Shown here piece by piece: positions 26,070-36,895 of a stretch of 64,000 bases of DNA. The translations under genes were made by a program, and so were the position numbers. The notes under the pieces were generated by a model that was not told where the DNA came from, made no database searches, and saw only the letters and a list, made by a program, of their open reading frames with translations. Source of the stretch: Paracyclopina nana. Lineage: Eukaryota; Arthropoda; Copepoda; Cyclopoida; Cyclopettidae. The stretch covers positions 4,972,501 to 5,036,500 of the forward strand of contig JAGUCH010000002.1 in the NCBI GenBank assembly GCA_019096065.1, given 5' to 3'. Numbering within the stretch: the stretch's first letter is position 1; every line of letters starts with the position of its first letter.

Positions 26070-29000
26070 TCAGGCCTCATCGTCATACTCTCCGCCTTGG
26101 CCATAATAAATTTCATCGGCATTGAGGCTGCCTCCAGAGATAGGCTGTTCAAGGATCTCACTTTGCTCGGCTAACTCTTTGCCCTCTTGGAAAACAGAGA
26201 CGAAGTCAATCTGGGCATCTTCCTGCACTTTGGCAAAGTCGGCAACAAACTTGCGGTATTTGGGTGGATCGACAGAAAAGTCCAGACCAGACCAGCTGCA
26301 ACGCTTGTTCTCTTCGTCTACATCCAAAGTGGTTTGCATGGCAATGATGTGGTTGCATAGATAGACTTCGTCTTCGTTCACCTCTCCGTTGACACCGCTG
26401 CTGTTGTTGGCCTTGAGGGCAATGATTCGCGCACCATAGACATCCTCATCATAGAGGATTTTCAAAATAGCTGGGCCTAAATGGACTTCTTTTTGTCCAC
26501 CATAGTTGGAGAGATCTTCGTACAGCTCGCACTCTCGCTCGTACATTGTGTTGTCGGAGTCTTCACTCTGCTCATCCTCAGCCGTCTCCTCGTCTTCATA
26601 ATCCTCGTCATTTTCGTCCTCGTCGTCCTCGTCATCATCGTTCTGAAGACACAATTTGAAATATAGTTACAAATCGTTTAAAAGGCGCGAGCATTTCTTA
26701 CCCTAGCTGGCTTGGCTCGGTCTACGATGATGGAGGCGGCTGCGGATGAGTCAACAGCTTCCGTATTGGCAGGGCCGGACTTGAGCTGGACCTGAGCTGC
26801 TTCAAAGGCCTTCTTGAACTCGTCCTTAGTTTCCGCAAGCTTGAACTTAACGGCAAGCTTCTCCACTTGTCCTGCGGGGTCGTCAGTGAAGTCCATGGCG
26901 AACCAGGTCAGAGCTGTCTCGGAGCTGAAATGAGCAAAATGCTACTGATGACAAAGCAGAAGGTGAGTAAGCAAAAATCTTACCTCGACATCGGCTCTAG
27001 CTTTTGATCGACATTAATATAATGGTTGCAAGCTATTTTGTGCACTTGATCGCGACGCAAAAGTACGCGGAAGGTATTTTTCGCAGAGTGGTGAAGGATT
27101 TTGATGTCGCCAACGCCTCTCTCCTTCCACTGTTTCGTATCCTTGTCGAATCTAAAGTAATAATAATATTTAAATAGGGAGAAGTAGATGAAGGCACAAG
27201 CAGAAAATTATTGGCTATATTAAAACAAAGCAAAATTGAAAAAAGTAAGGGTGCAAACTAGTTCATTACCTGTAGACTTTGGCGCGGTGCTTAAAAGTTA
27301 CTTCTTCCTCCTCCTCGCCGGTAGTAACGTTGATGAGCTCGGGAAGGGGAACAATGGGCTCAAAGTGAGGATCGTGCTCAGGATCTTCAGCGACAGCATC
27401 ATTGTCATCACCATTGGGCTTTGCTGGGCTTTTGTTGGCAGCTCCTCCAAAAACAGAAGCGCCTGCTCCAGCAAATGAAAATCCCTCAGACTTTTGCCCA
27501 AAAGCAAATCCGCTCGTGTTGCTGCTCAAAGCCTCGAAGGTTGGGAGATTCTTGGATGCTGATAAATCAATTCCAGCATTGGGAGACGATTCAGTCTTTG
27601 TACCACCAAAAATGGGAGTTGTGTTGGTTGATGAGCCAAAGAGTCCCCCGGTGCTTGAGCCAGATCCAAAGCCTCCGAAAAGACTAGTAGCAGCTGGAGT
27701 GGATGAGCCGAATTTGGGAGTAGCAGTTGAAGATGAACCTCCAAAAATGGAAGGTGAAGCAGAAGTGGCGGATGAGTTTCCGCCAAACAAATTTGTGGTG
27801 GGCGTCGTTTTCAAGCCTCCAAAAATGGACTCGGCTGGCTTGCTGGCTCCAAAAATTGAGGTCGCTGGCTTTGCAGCAGCATTTGCAGCTCCGGTAAATG
27901 AAAAAGAAGACAAATTTTGAACAGCGGGAGCCTCTTCTTTGGACTCGTCTCCTTCCTCAGAGGCTTGTCCTTCATCTTCGCTATCCTCGGGCTCCTCGTC
28001 ATCTTCAATTTCTTCCAAGACATGCCTTTTGTTGGCAAGCTCAAGTTTTTTCATGATCTTTCCGCAGCCATCCGCTCCGAACTGGTTAGTGTCAAGCACC
28101 AATTTTTGAATGTTGGCCTTATTGGCAATGGCATCAACGATAGCAAAGCCGCCAGCAAGCCGTATCTCGTTGGAGTCCATGTGCCATTCTTTCAACTGAT
28201 CGTGTCCTTGTTTAAGTGCGTACGAAATCAGCCTAGCACCTTCAGTCTTCAGCAAGCAGTCTCCAAGGTTCAAGACTTCCAGCTTCTGTAACTTGGGCAG
28301 AGCATCGGCAAGAGCCTTAGCTCCTTTCTCGGTAAAAGTGTTGTCATTCATGTTCAAAATGCGAAGATTTGGGTTGTTGGCAAACGCGTCAGACAAAGCA
28401 GTGATGCCTTCGTGAAAGATGCCATTTTGAGGCATGACAACTTCCTCAAGAGAGCCCATGAGCTTAAAAACTTCCGCAAGAGCCTTGGCGCCCTCATTTT
28501 CCTGCCTGGATCGGCCCAGAACGAAGGTTTTTAAAGCTAGTTGGCCATTGGAGCCTTTGTGGCATTCCAAAAGTGTTTTGGCCAACAATTTGCCGCCCGT
28601 GACTCCACACCCAGTGTTGTTCAGCTTCAGCTCCTTCAAAGTGTAACAAGCAGAAGATCTCAAGAGATCAACAATGCCTTCCATACCAATGGGACCAAGA
28701 GCGTTGTCACTTAAATCCAGCTCCACTAGCTTGACATTGGCAGTCATCATGCCCTTGCTAAGATGCTTGAGAGCTGGGGGGATCTCCGTTTTCATCCGAC
28801 CAGTGAACATATCTTTCCAATGCACATACGTCAGTTCTGGATGTGTTTCAAGAGCTTTGCCAATGACCTCTGCAGCATCAATTCCAACCGTGTTTCCAGA
28901 AAAGGTCAAAGTGTGGAATTTAGGAGTGGCGTTCATTTTAGCCACCACACCTTTGGCATCATCAGCATTGTTTAACTTCAAGCCTTGTCCTTCAAAGCTG

Positions 29001-31663
29001 AGCTCAACCGAGTTACCTGAGGATGCAGCAGTAGTTTCAGGCACAGTCTTCTTGGGGGTGGGTGGCTTGGACTTGAGTGCCTCTTGAGCGGCTTCAAATA
29101 CTTTTTTGAACTCGTCCTTCGTTTCGGCAAGCTTGAAACGCGCGGCCAGCTTTTCCATCCTAGCCTCGCCATCATCACTGTAATCCATAGCAAACCAGGT
29201 TAGCGCAGTTTCGCTTTTGGCCATTGGCTCCAGCTTCATGTCAGTGGTGATGTAGTGGTTGCAGGCAATTTTATGCACTTGCTCACGACGCAGGAGGATG
29301 CGGTAGGTATGCTTCTCAGGGTGGTGCAAAATCTTGAGATCGCCAATGCCTCGCTCCTTCCACTCCTTGGTATCTTTGTCAAAACGGAAGACCTTTGACC
29401 GGAACTTGAATTTCACCTCTTCCTCTTCCTCTCCGGTAGTCACCTTGACCAGTTCAGGCAAGGGAATAATTGGCTCAAAATGGGGATCGTGATTAGTGCT
29501 GTCATCGTGACCTTCATCCGCCACTTCTTCAGGCTCTTCTTGCTTCGGTGCAGTTGGAGCGATGGTCTGAATGCCGGAAAAAGAAAAGCCTCCAGTGCTA
29601 GGAGCAGTTGTTGTCTCAGCAGGCTTGGTTCCAAAGGAAAATCCAGAGAAAGGAGAAGGTTTAGTGGTGGCTGTAGTAGTAGCAGGTGCTACAGCTGCTG
29701 GCTTCCCAAAAGTACAAGCTGCAGGCGCAGAAGGATTACCAGCCTCGGTTCCGAAACTAAACTTGAATCCTCCACCTGATCCAAATGAAACTGCCGGTTT
29801 GGCAGCTTCTTCTTTGGCCTTGGCTTCAGCCTCGTGGCCTGGCTTGGGAGTTTGACAGGCGGGGCAAATGATGACATCTGCATTCTGACGCAAAAAGCAT
29901 CCACCGCACTCCCACGAGCCTGGTTTCGGCTTGAACTTGTCAAATCCGCTTGAAGCCTGAGATGCAGTGGTTGTTGTTGCAGCAACTACGGTGGTCTTTT
30001 TTTGGGTGGTTGAAATCGTGTTGACAGCGGAGAAAACTGGCGCGGGAATGCTGGACAAAATAGCTGAGGTGGTGATGGGAACAGCAGGGCCTTCCTTCTC
30101 TGCAAAAGGCGAGGTTGCTGGATTGGCTACATTCGGCAAGTTGATTTGATAGTTATGAGTTCTGGGTGGAGTGGACTCGGTCTTCACGGCTCCTCCCAAC
30201 CTGTGCTGAGGCGGAATGCTCACAGGCGCCAAAGCAGGACTACCAGTGTTGGAGGAAGGAGTGGGAATCTTCTCGGAGGAAGTGATAACCACATTGACAG
30301 GAGTGTTGCTCATATTCATGGCCACGGGATGCTGAGGCACAGCAGCTCCAGCCGGCCATGCAGCCATTCCTGGACCTAGCTGGGGCCTAGGGAGCAGGGC
30401 TGCTGGTGCAGCTGGTGGCGGGACAACGCCCACTGGCATGGCAGGCAAAGGAGGCCTAGTTGCTTGAGCAAACATTCCAGCCATGCTCAAGTTAGACATT
30501 TGAATAAGAGCTGCCTGCTGAGTTAGGGCCTCCTGCAAATCCTGCATGTTGAGGCTCTTAGCTGGCGTTGAATTCGACTTATCTTCGCTCTTGCTGACAA
30601 CGACCACCTCTTGCTTTTGGGAAGCATTGCGACGCATCTCCTCTTTCACATCCCTCCAAATCGAGTTCATTTCACTTCTCAGGTCCTTGACAGCATCAAG
30701 GTTTTCCCTCAAATTTCGGTTCATATCTTCCCGAGTCTTCCTCAGTTCACCAAGAATGGCCTCTTGAGTTTCCAAGAGCGAGCGGCTGTTTTCCACCATA
30801 GCCGAGGCCATTTTGTCATGTGCAGCCTCTACGCTACGAATCTGATTGGCCAGTCTCTCGGGGCTCGGGCGTGGTGGAAAACGACGGGCTGCACTGCCTG
30901 GTGCCTTGCCGGGGGTGCTGTTCAGGGCGTCCTCGAGGCGGTAACTACCATTCAACGCAAAACTTCCTCCCAGGCGGGAAGTGGACCACAAAATAGAGTT
31001 GTCAGCCTCAATCTCTTCGTCACGATCTCTCTGACTGGAAGGGCTGTCATCAGTGCTGTGTTGTCCATTTCCATTGACATTGTCGTCGTCGCTCTCACCT
31101 ATCATCTTGTCACGCAACTTGGCGAAAACTTTGTTTCGCGGAAAAAGTTTTTCGCCTTGATCAACCCAATACCTGAAATAGAACGTCATGAATTAAATAA
31201 ATCGGCTATTAAAAAAGGATGCTAAATTAAAACGTGCGTTACGTAACAGCTGTAAGTGATAAACGGAATATCTAGAAAAAAAGTACCTTGTTCTTTCGAC
31301 ATCTCTCACTGGCAGTTGAGACATGAGCTCGCATATCTTGATCAAAAGCTCCTTTTGGCTCAAATCAAGCTCATACGATGTTTTGTAGGCCTCGACGGCA
31401 GCAAGTTTGTGGACATAGGCCTGTTCTTGAGGGCCTTTCTCTGCCAAGTTTTCCAGAACTTGTCCTCGAAATTTGAAGGATGGAGCAGACGAGGTTCTGA
31501 CTTCTGAGTACTTGTCCAAATGCTTGAGCGCAAGCTCCGACTCACCGATGTGGAAGTAGAGCCTTGCAACGGTGAAAGACTTCAGAGCTCTCTCAGTGGA
31601 TGAAGGAATCTTCTCCTCGAGATCAGCGACGTACTTGTCCACGTCACGCTTGCTCCGAAACAT
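26070..31663 (-). CDS. RANBP2: RanBP2/Nup358 nucleoporin with an embedded RanGAP1 catalytic domain
   Basis: Five minus-strand exons (31287-31663, 27270-31172, 26984-27151, 26702-26924, 26070-26642) give 1747 residues. Order: RanBP2-type TPR start (about 1-155; YWVDQGEKLFPRNKVF matches the human region), coiled coil (about 235-310), one RanBP2-type zinc finger (about 545-570, WECGGCF..CPACQTPKPG), Ran-binding domain 1 (about 690-825), RanGAP leucine-rich repeats (about 845-1175), acidic stretch, FG/IFGG repeats (about 1210-1375), Ran-binding domain 2 (from about 1390), acidic linker and a degenerate third Ran-binding-like domain at the end. The GAP domain keeps the catalytic arginine motif MFTGRMKTEIPPAL and GRSRQENEG. 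RanBP2 captures RanGTP at the cytoplasmic pore face and RanGAP1 hydrolyses it; here both are one protein. The large alpha-solenoid, cyclophilin domain, SUMO E3 repeats and RanGAP1 SUMOylated tail are not visible. Confidence 0.93.
28020..29011 (-). other. RanGAP1 catalytic LRR domain inside the RanBP2 exon
   Basis: Within exon 2 of the RanBP2 gene this stretch encodes about 330 residues matching the RanGAP1 catalytic crescent, from VELSFEGQGLKLNNADDAK to GADGCGKIMKKLELANK, followed by an acidic run as in RanGAP1. The reading frame is open and intron-free from before Ran-binding domain 1 (about 29480) through the FG repeats to the middle of Ran-binding domain 2 (27270). Confidence 0.95.
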
Positions 31664-32296
31664 GGCTGCCCAAATACGCTACAGTTTCTTACCAGTCTTT
31701 CGTAAAATCGGAATAAACGGTCACTTCTAGTACACAAATGGCGAAGAAGAGAACTTCAGCAACTCGCGTGGTGCAAGAGGACACTTGGGCAAAGCGGGTG
31801 TGTAAACAAATTTTTTCGAGGGATAGCTCTCCGAAAAAGCCAAAAAGTGCACTTAATTGTTCGCATCCAACCGAAAAGTAACGCTTTTGTCGGCATGGGA
31901 GTTTTTAGAGGTATCAAAGTTCCGCCAAAATGTAGACAAACGTTTCTTCTGCTAATTTAAATTTGCTTGTCCTTTTCGGAATATCCCTACGAAGCAAATA
32001 TAAAGTTCTATAATGGAAAACGATCAGACTGAGGCCATTTCGACGAACGGATGGTGACATGAGAGATGAAAGACCCAGCAAATTTCCCATTTGGCTGTTT
32101 TTGCCTCTTTTTGACTTCTAACTGTATAGAGTATAGAGTTTTTGATAAAAGCCACATTGTCCGTGAAAAAGTCAAAACTGAATTATAACTATGCTGATAT
32201 AAGCTGGCAACTTAGCTTGAGGCAACATTCGACAACATAAAAACAAAGATGGGATTGATTTTGACTTGCAGTACTTTTTACTGACATCTTTTCAAT
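31664..32296. promoter_or_regulatory. Bidirectional 5' region of RanBP2-RanGAP and the zinc-finger nuclear gene
   Basis: These 633 bp separate two divergent start codons. No specific motif is identified. Confidence 0.35.
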
Positions 32297-35200
32297 ATGA
32301 GCCATTTAAAGGAGCTCATTCGTGATTATCGCGAATCATGCTCGGTGCCGAAGCATCCCAAAAAGTGCCCCGATTGTGGCTCTAAAGTTGGAGTGTTCCA
32401 TCTCAATTTCGAAGAAGCAGTATGGATGTGTTCGAATGCAGAAGTAATTATTATTGTAAACCTTGCCTTAGGTAAATGTGTATGCTAACATTTACATTCA
32501 TTTTTAGTGCATATGGCCACTTGTCACGCACAGTCCTTCACAAATTCTGGGGAAGAGCGATGTCACCAAATTTGTTAGGATCAAGTTGGAAAAACGAAAA
32601 CTCAAACTTGATGAGAGCACGTCGGACGAGTTGTCAAAAAGCGAGTCGGAGGAGAGCCCCGTCAAAAAATCTCGAAAGGATTTCCTAGCTTCAAGAGTCA
32701 ATATAATTGAGGAAACTGCTTGGCCCGAAAGCGATGAACTCTCACAAAGTGAAAATGTTACAAACCTTGTCAAGAAGCCTCGAAATTTTGTTCAAGCAAA
32801 TACCAAAAGTTATCATGTGAATGACAGCGCCGGGCCTAGTTGCCATGGCCAGACTCGATGTGACAATGTGCAAATGCTACAAAACAGTTCTTTCAGTACC
32901 AAGGAAACAAGCCAGATGGGTAAAGCTTTTAATGTTGCCTCTCCTCCAAAGCAACAGCCGAGTTCAGCAAATCAGCCTCCTGAGGTTGAGGCACCGAACA
33001 GCAATATAGATAAATCCGCCGAAATCGATGATGGCGATGAATGTACGACGCCTTTCCACTTTCCAAGCTTTGACGTTCCGAGAATGCTGTCACCTCTAGC
33101 TCCCTCGCCAGCTCATTCTCTGTTCAAATCTCCCTCGAGAATGTCTACTCCATTGAGGGATGATGACGAAGATGGATTTGCCAGACCCAGCTCCGTTATG
33201 AGCTCCTCCAAAATTACAACTCCTTTTCATGTACCCCAAATGATTTCTCCCTTGCGTATGACTCCTCGTCGTGGTAGCGAGCGGTCCGTTGGGAACATTG
33301 ACGAGGATTTTAACCTGACTGATTCTGAGGTCTCAGATGTTGAACGGACTCCGAGGAGATCAAAACCTGACATGCCTTTCCTAGGCTCCCCAAGTGGGCC
33401 CAGGCATAATTACAGCAAAGACTTGTCAGCCTTACCACCACCTTTGAATGGGCTTTTGAGCACGTCGGACGAGGGCAGCTCCCCTGTCAAAATGCTGCTG
33501 AAACGCAACAGCGGAAATGAGTGGAACGTAGAAGAGAACGAGGATGTGGTCCTCCCTGACCGACCAGCCCTGTCAGGAAAACAGCCCATTAAGTTGGACA
33601 AAGTTGTACTTAACCTTAAGAAGTCAGTCACTGGCAACACTTGGAATGTTACCGAAAAGAAGCAGGTTGAGGTTGAGGCTACTTCTGAAGTGATTTTGCC
33701 TCCAAAAGAAGAGAGGCGCGGAAGAAAGTCAAAAGTGGCTCCCATGAAGATACAAAATGTCGAAGAAATCCCTAATATTTCGCTCATGCCTTCTGACCCA
33801 ACTTCAGAGTCACAAGACTTACAGCTTCCGAGCAAATCCTTGCCCGACCTAGAAGAACCATGCCGAAAGAGTGCTCAACCATTGCCTGCTCCCACCGAGG
33901 AAGTTCTAGATTTGCAGCTTCCAAATAAACCTTTGCCCTCCAGAGATGAACCGTGCCAAAAGAGTGCCCAACCGTTGCCAGCTCCCACCGTGGAATGTTT
34001 TGATTTGCAGCTTCCGAGTAAACCTTTGCCCAAGCTAAGTGACCCTATCCCTAAGCCCGCCCGACTTTCGCCTCCTAGGGAAGCAGCCATAGATGGTTGC
34101 ATATCTTCTACTGGTGTTAGAGTCACTAAAACCTTTGCCAGAAAGAAGAAAACCGCAAATTCCCAACTGCAACAGACGCCTGGTAATCACCAATTGCCCC
34201 ATCTTCGCCTGATGGACCACCACGAAGAAGCTTTGAACAACAATCTAAACCTTGATACGGATTGGAAAGAAGTGGCCGAGTTGTCTTCTAAGGCTGCTAA
34301 TGCATTCAGAAGAACCGAGAGCTTTCACGAATTCAGTCAGCTAATGAAAGCCGCCACTGGCGAGAATGACATCGATCTGGGCTTCGTACAAAAAATTCAA
34401 AAGAAATTGAGCTTGAAAAATGTCTCGCGTGGTAGTCAAGTGACCTTTTTTGTGGGCCAAAGCAAAACCAGCATTGATTTGCCCACAGATGATACCTCAA
34501 TGCCCGTCAGTGATTGCAATTCAGCTATTCAAATCATGCTGTCTTCGCAGTCAGACGGAATAATTGGCGATGTTTTGAAGGTGAAAGATCCCGTGCCTCA
34601 ATTGATGGTGGAGCAGAAAAAGCGAGGTCGACCGGTCAAGCCAAGATTGCCCTCTCCACCGCCCACCATGGTACCGCCTCAGCCTGTGCTAACGAGGCAC
34701 GACCCTAACTTTACTGGTTTTGATGATTTGCTCAACAACCCCGCTGCCATCCAAAGGTTCAAGCACCACCTAAGTGTTCTGATGCAAGGCTACGAGCTCC
34801 CACCCGAATGGGCCGCCTACAACATCGACCCCTTTGTCGCAATGATGGCCACTCGTGCCCAAGATCCAGCGTATGCCAGCATCAACTTCGAAGCCATGCT
34901 TCAGCTGTACGCCAAAATTGTCAACTATGAGTGGATGATGCAAAGCCAGCAGCACTTCGGCGGGGCCAATGCGTACGCGGAGACCGATGCGAGCGTCGAA
35001 TCGCAGCAACTCAATCAAGGAGGCAATGAGCAACAAAATGATGACCGTACGTATGCCGAACTGCAAACGGTGAGAAGTAGCGATGGAGTCAAAGATGCGA
35101 CGCAAGTTTTGCGTCAACACCACCAGCAGCAACAGCAGCAAACGGCTGAGCCTCCAATAGATGCCAATACTTCGAAGAGGCTAGTGATCAAACAAGAGGC

Positions 35201-36821
35201 TATGACACCGATGCAGCCTCAACCTCTCGACGGATCCGTTTCCGTATTGAGTGTGAGGCCAGCTCCGCCATCCGTGTCTGTGGTCCCTAAGCATATGGCT
35301 AGTCAAATGGAGGGCGCTAAAGGCAAAATAGGCAGCGGAAACATGGTGGTGTCATTCACATACAGCAAGTGCAATTTTGGCCCCATATATGCCAGCTCCG
35401 ATGAGGAAGTGAAGGCGATTGTCGCGCTTGTACAGGCAAAGGTAGAAGAAAGGGAATACAGGGATTTGCACGGAGGCCGAAAATCAAACGGGGTCTATGA
35501 GTCCACTGCTGCAATTCGAGCAAGGTCATGTCTTTCAAAAGATGTTGTGCAATATCTGGAAAAGGCTTTCACAAAGCGGGGAATGAAGGAGAACGTAGTG
35601 GGACGTAAGCGTCGCAATTACCCTAAAAGGTCAGCCATAATCAAGCAAGATCCAGTGACTGGACAATTGTACTACCCAAATGGACAGCTTGTGGAGCGAG
35701 AGCCAGTGGTGAAAACTGAGGCTCCACCTATCATCGAAAATACTCCCGCGCCATCATTGGACCTTGCTAGTCTATCTGGAGCGACGCCTCGCTATTGTCC
35801 TCCTTCGCCCGTGACTGTCAACATCATCGATGACATCATTTGCAATACTGAAAGCTCTCAAGCTGAGGCCATGGGCTCGAGCAGTGACCCTGATCAGGTC
35901 AAAATTTCTCAATCACTATTTGGAAAAAAGAAGATTTTAACGCCTGTCGCTGATCCATCGACGTTGCGCTCTGTGGCTGTTCGAGGACAAGCAACTTACT
36001 CCAAGACTGATCCAATGAGTGAGCCACTCTCCAAGGAGGAAACAGCAGCTGATGAAAAACTGCAAAAATCATTGAGGCGAATGTCAGCCGTGAAAAAGCC
36101 TAAAAAGGTTGTCAATCATGTGGACATGATCGACACTATCTTGACCAACACATTTAGCAACAATTTGGCTGGCAGCAAAGTCAGTGCAGCTGAGGAGGCC
36201 CCAGGTCAAAAAATGACTGTGAACACAAGGAGAACAGCCAGCATGAATTTGGCCAAGGTATTCGAACCATCGCCAACTCCTGCCACCATCGGGGCTCAAA
36301 ATGAGCTTTTTGTGCGCAGGAATAAAGAGGAGAAGGTGAAGAAGCTGCTCGAAATGAAGCGCAAGAAGGAAGAAAGGCAGAAGGAGAAAAAGATGAAGAG
36401 AATGCTGAAAAAGTCGCAGTACGTTGGAATCGGTCAGGAAGAGGCGCCCGGCAAGGAATCTTCGTCTCGTAAGTTTACCACTGCTCAAACTATTGGAGGC
36501 AGAAAACTGGTGCTAAAAAAGACTGGAGAAGTGGTCGAAGTTGCGTCGAAGAAACATACACAAATAATGCAGCCCGAGCCTCCATCATTGGCCACAGAGG
36601 CTGTCAAACCTTCGCAAGTTTCTCAAGCTGAACGTAATCTCATTGATGAGTTGATTCGCATTGGTGAGTCAGCGATGGGGGATAACTTTGATCTATGCAA
36701 TGCCAGCAACATTGATACGAGTGTCCAGGCTCAAACCTCCTATACCATGCCCGAGTTTGATTACATGCAGGATGGAGGGACTGCAGCCAAAGACTTTCCC
36801 TGTCTGGAGGATATTTTCTAG
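32297..36821 (+). CDS. Large disordered nuclear protein with USPL1-like N-terminal zinc finger
   Basis: Two exons (32297-32443, 32508-36821) give 1486 residues. Splicing completes a finger: CPDCGSKVGVFHL, VWMC, then AECIWPL. This resembles the N-terminal CxxC finger of USPL1, a SUMO isopeptidase of Cajal bodies, but no peptidase domain is seen. The rest is mostly disordered: Ser/Pro-rich with SP/TP sites, three diverged copies of a roughly 34-residue repeat (DLQLPSKPLP..EPC.KSAQPLPAPT; about 33820-34070), an AT-hook-like KKRGRPVKP (about 34617), an ordered patch around YELPPEWAAYNIDPFVAMMA, a Gln-rich stretch, a Lys/Glu-rich helix (KKLLEMKRKKEERQKEKKMK) and an acidic-aromatic end (PEFDYMQDGG, CLEDIF). 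DNA or chromatin association is inferred. The USPL1 link is tentative. Confidence 0.8.
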
Positions 36822-36895
36822 TTTGTCTTGTTGTGCTGAAATCTACAAATACAACGAGTGCTGAATGTAACAACGCGGAAATTGATCGTAACCAA

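Noticed and set aside
27402-27920. 172-codon plus-strand frame
   Set aside because: Antisense of the FG-repeat exon of RanBP2-RanGAP; its composition mirrors the sense repeat.
33410-33835. 141-codon minus-strand frame
   Set aside because: Antisense of the large nuclear-protein exon, with no independent support.
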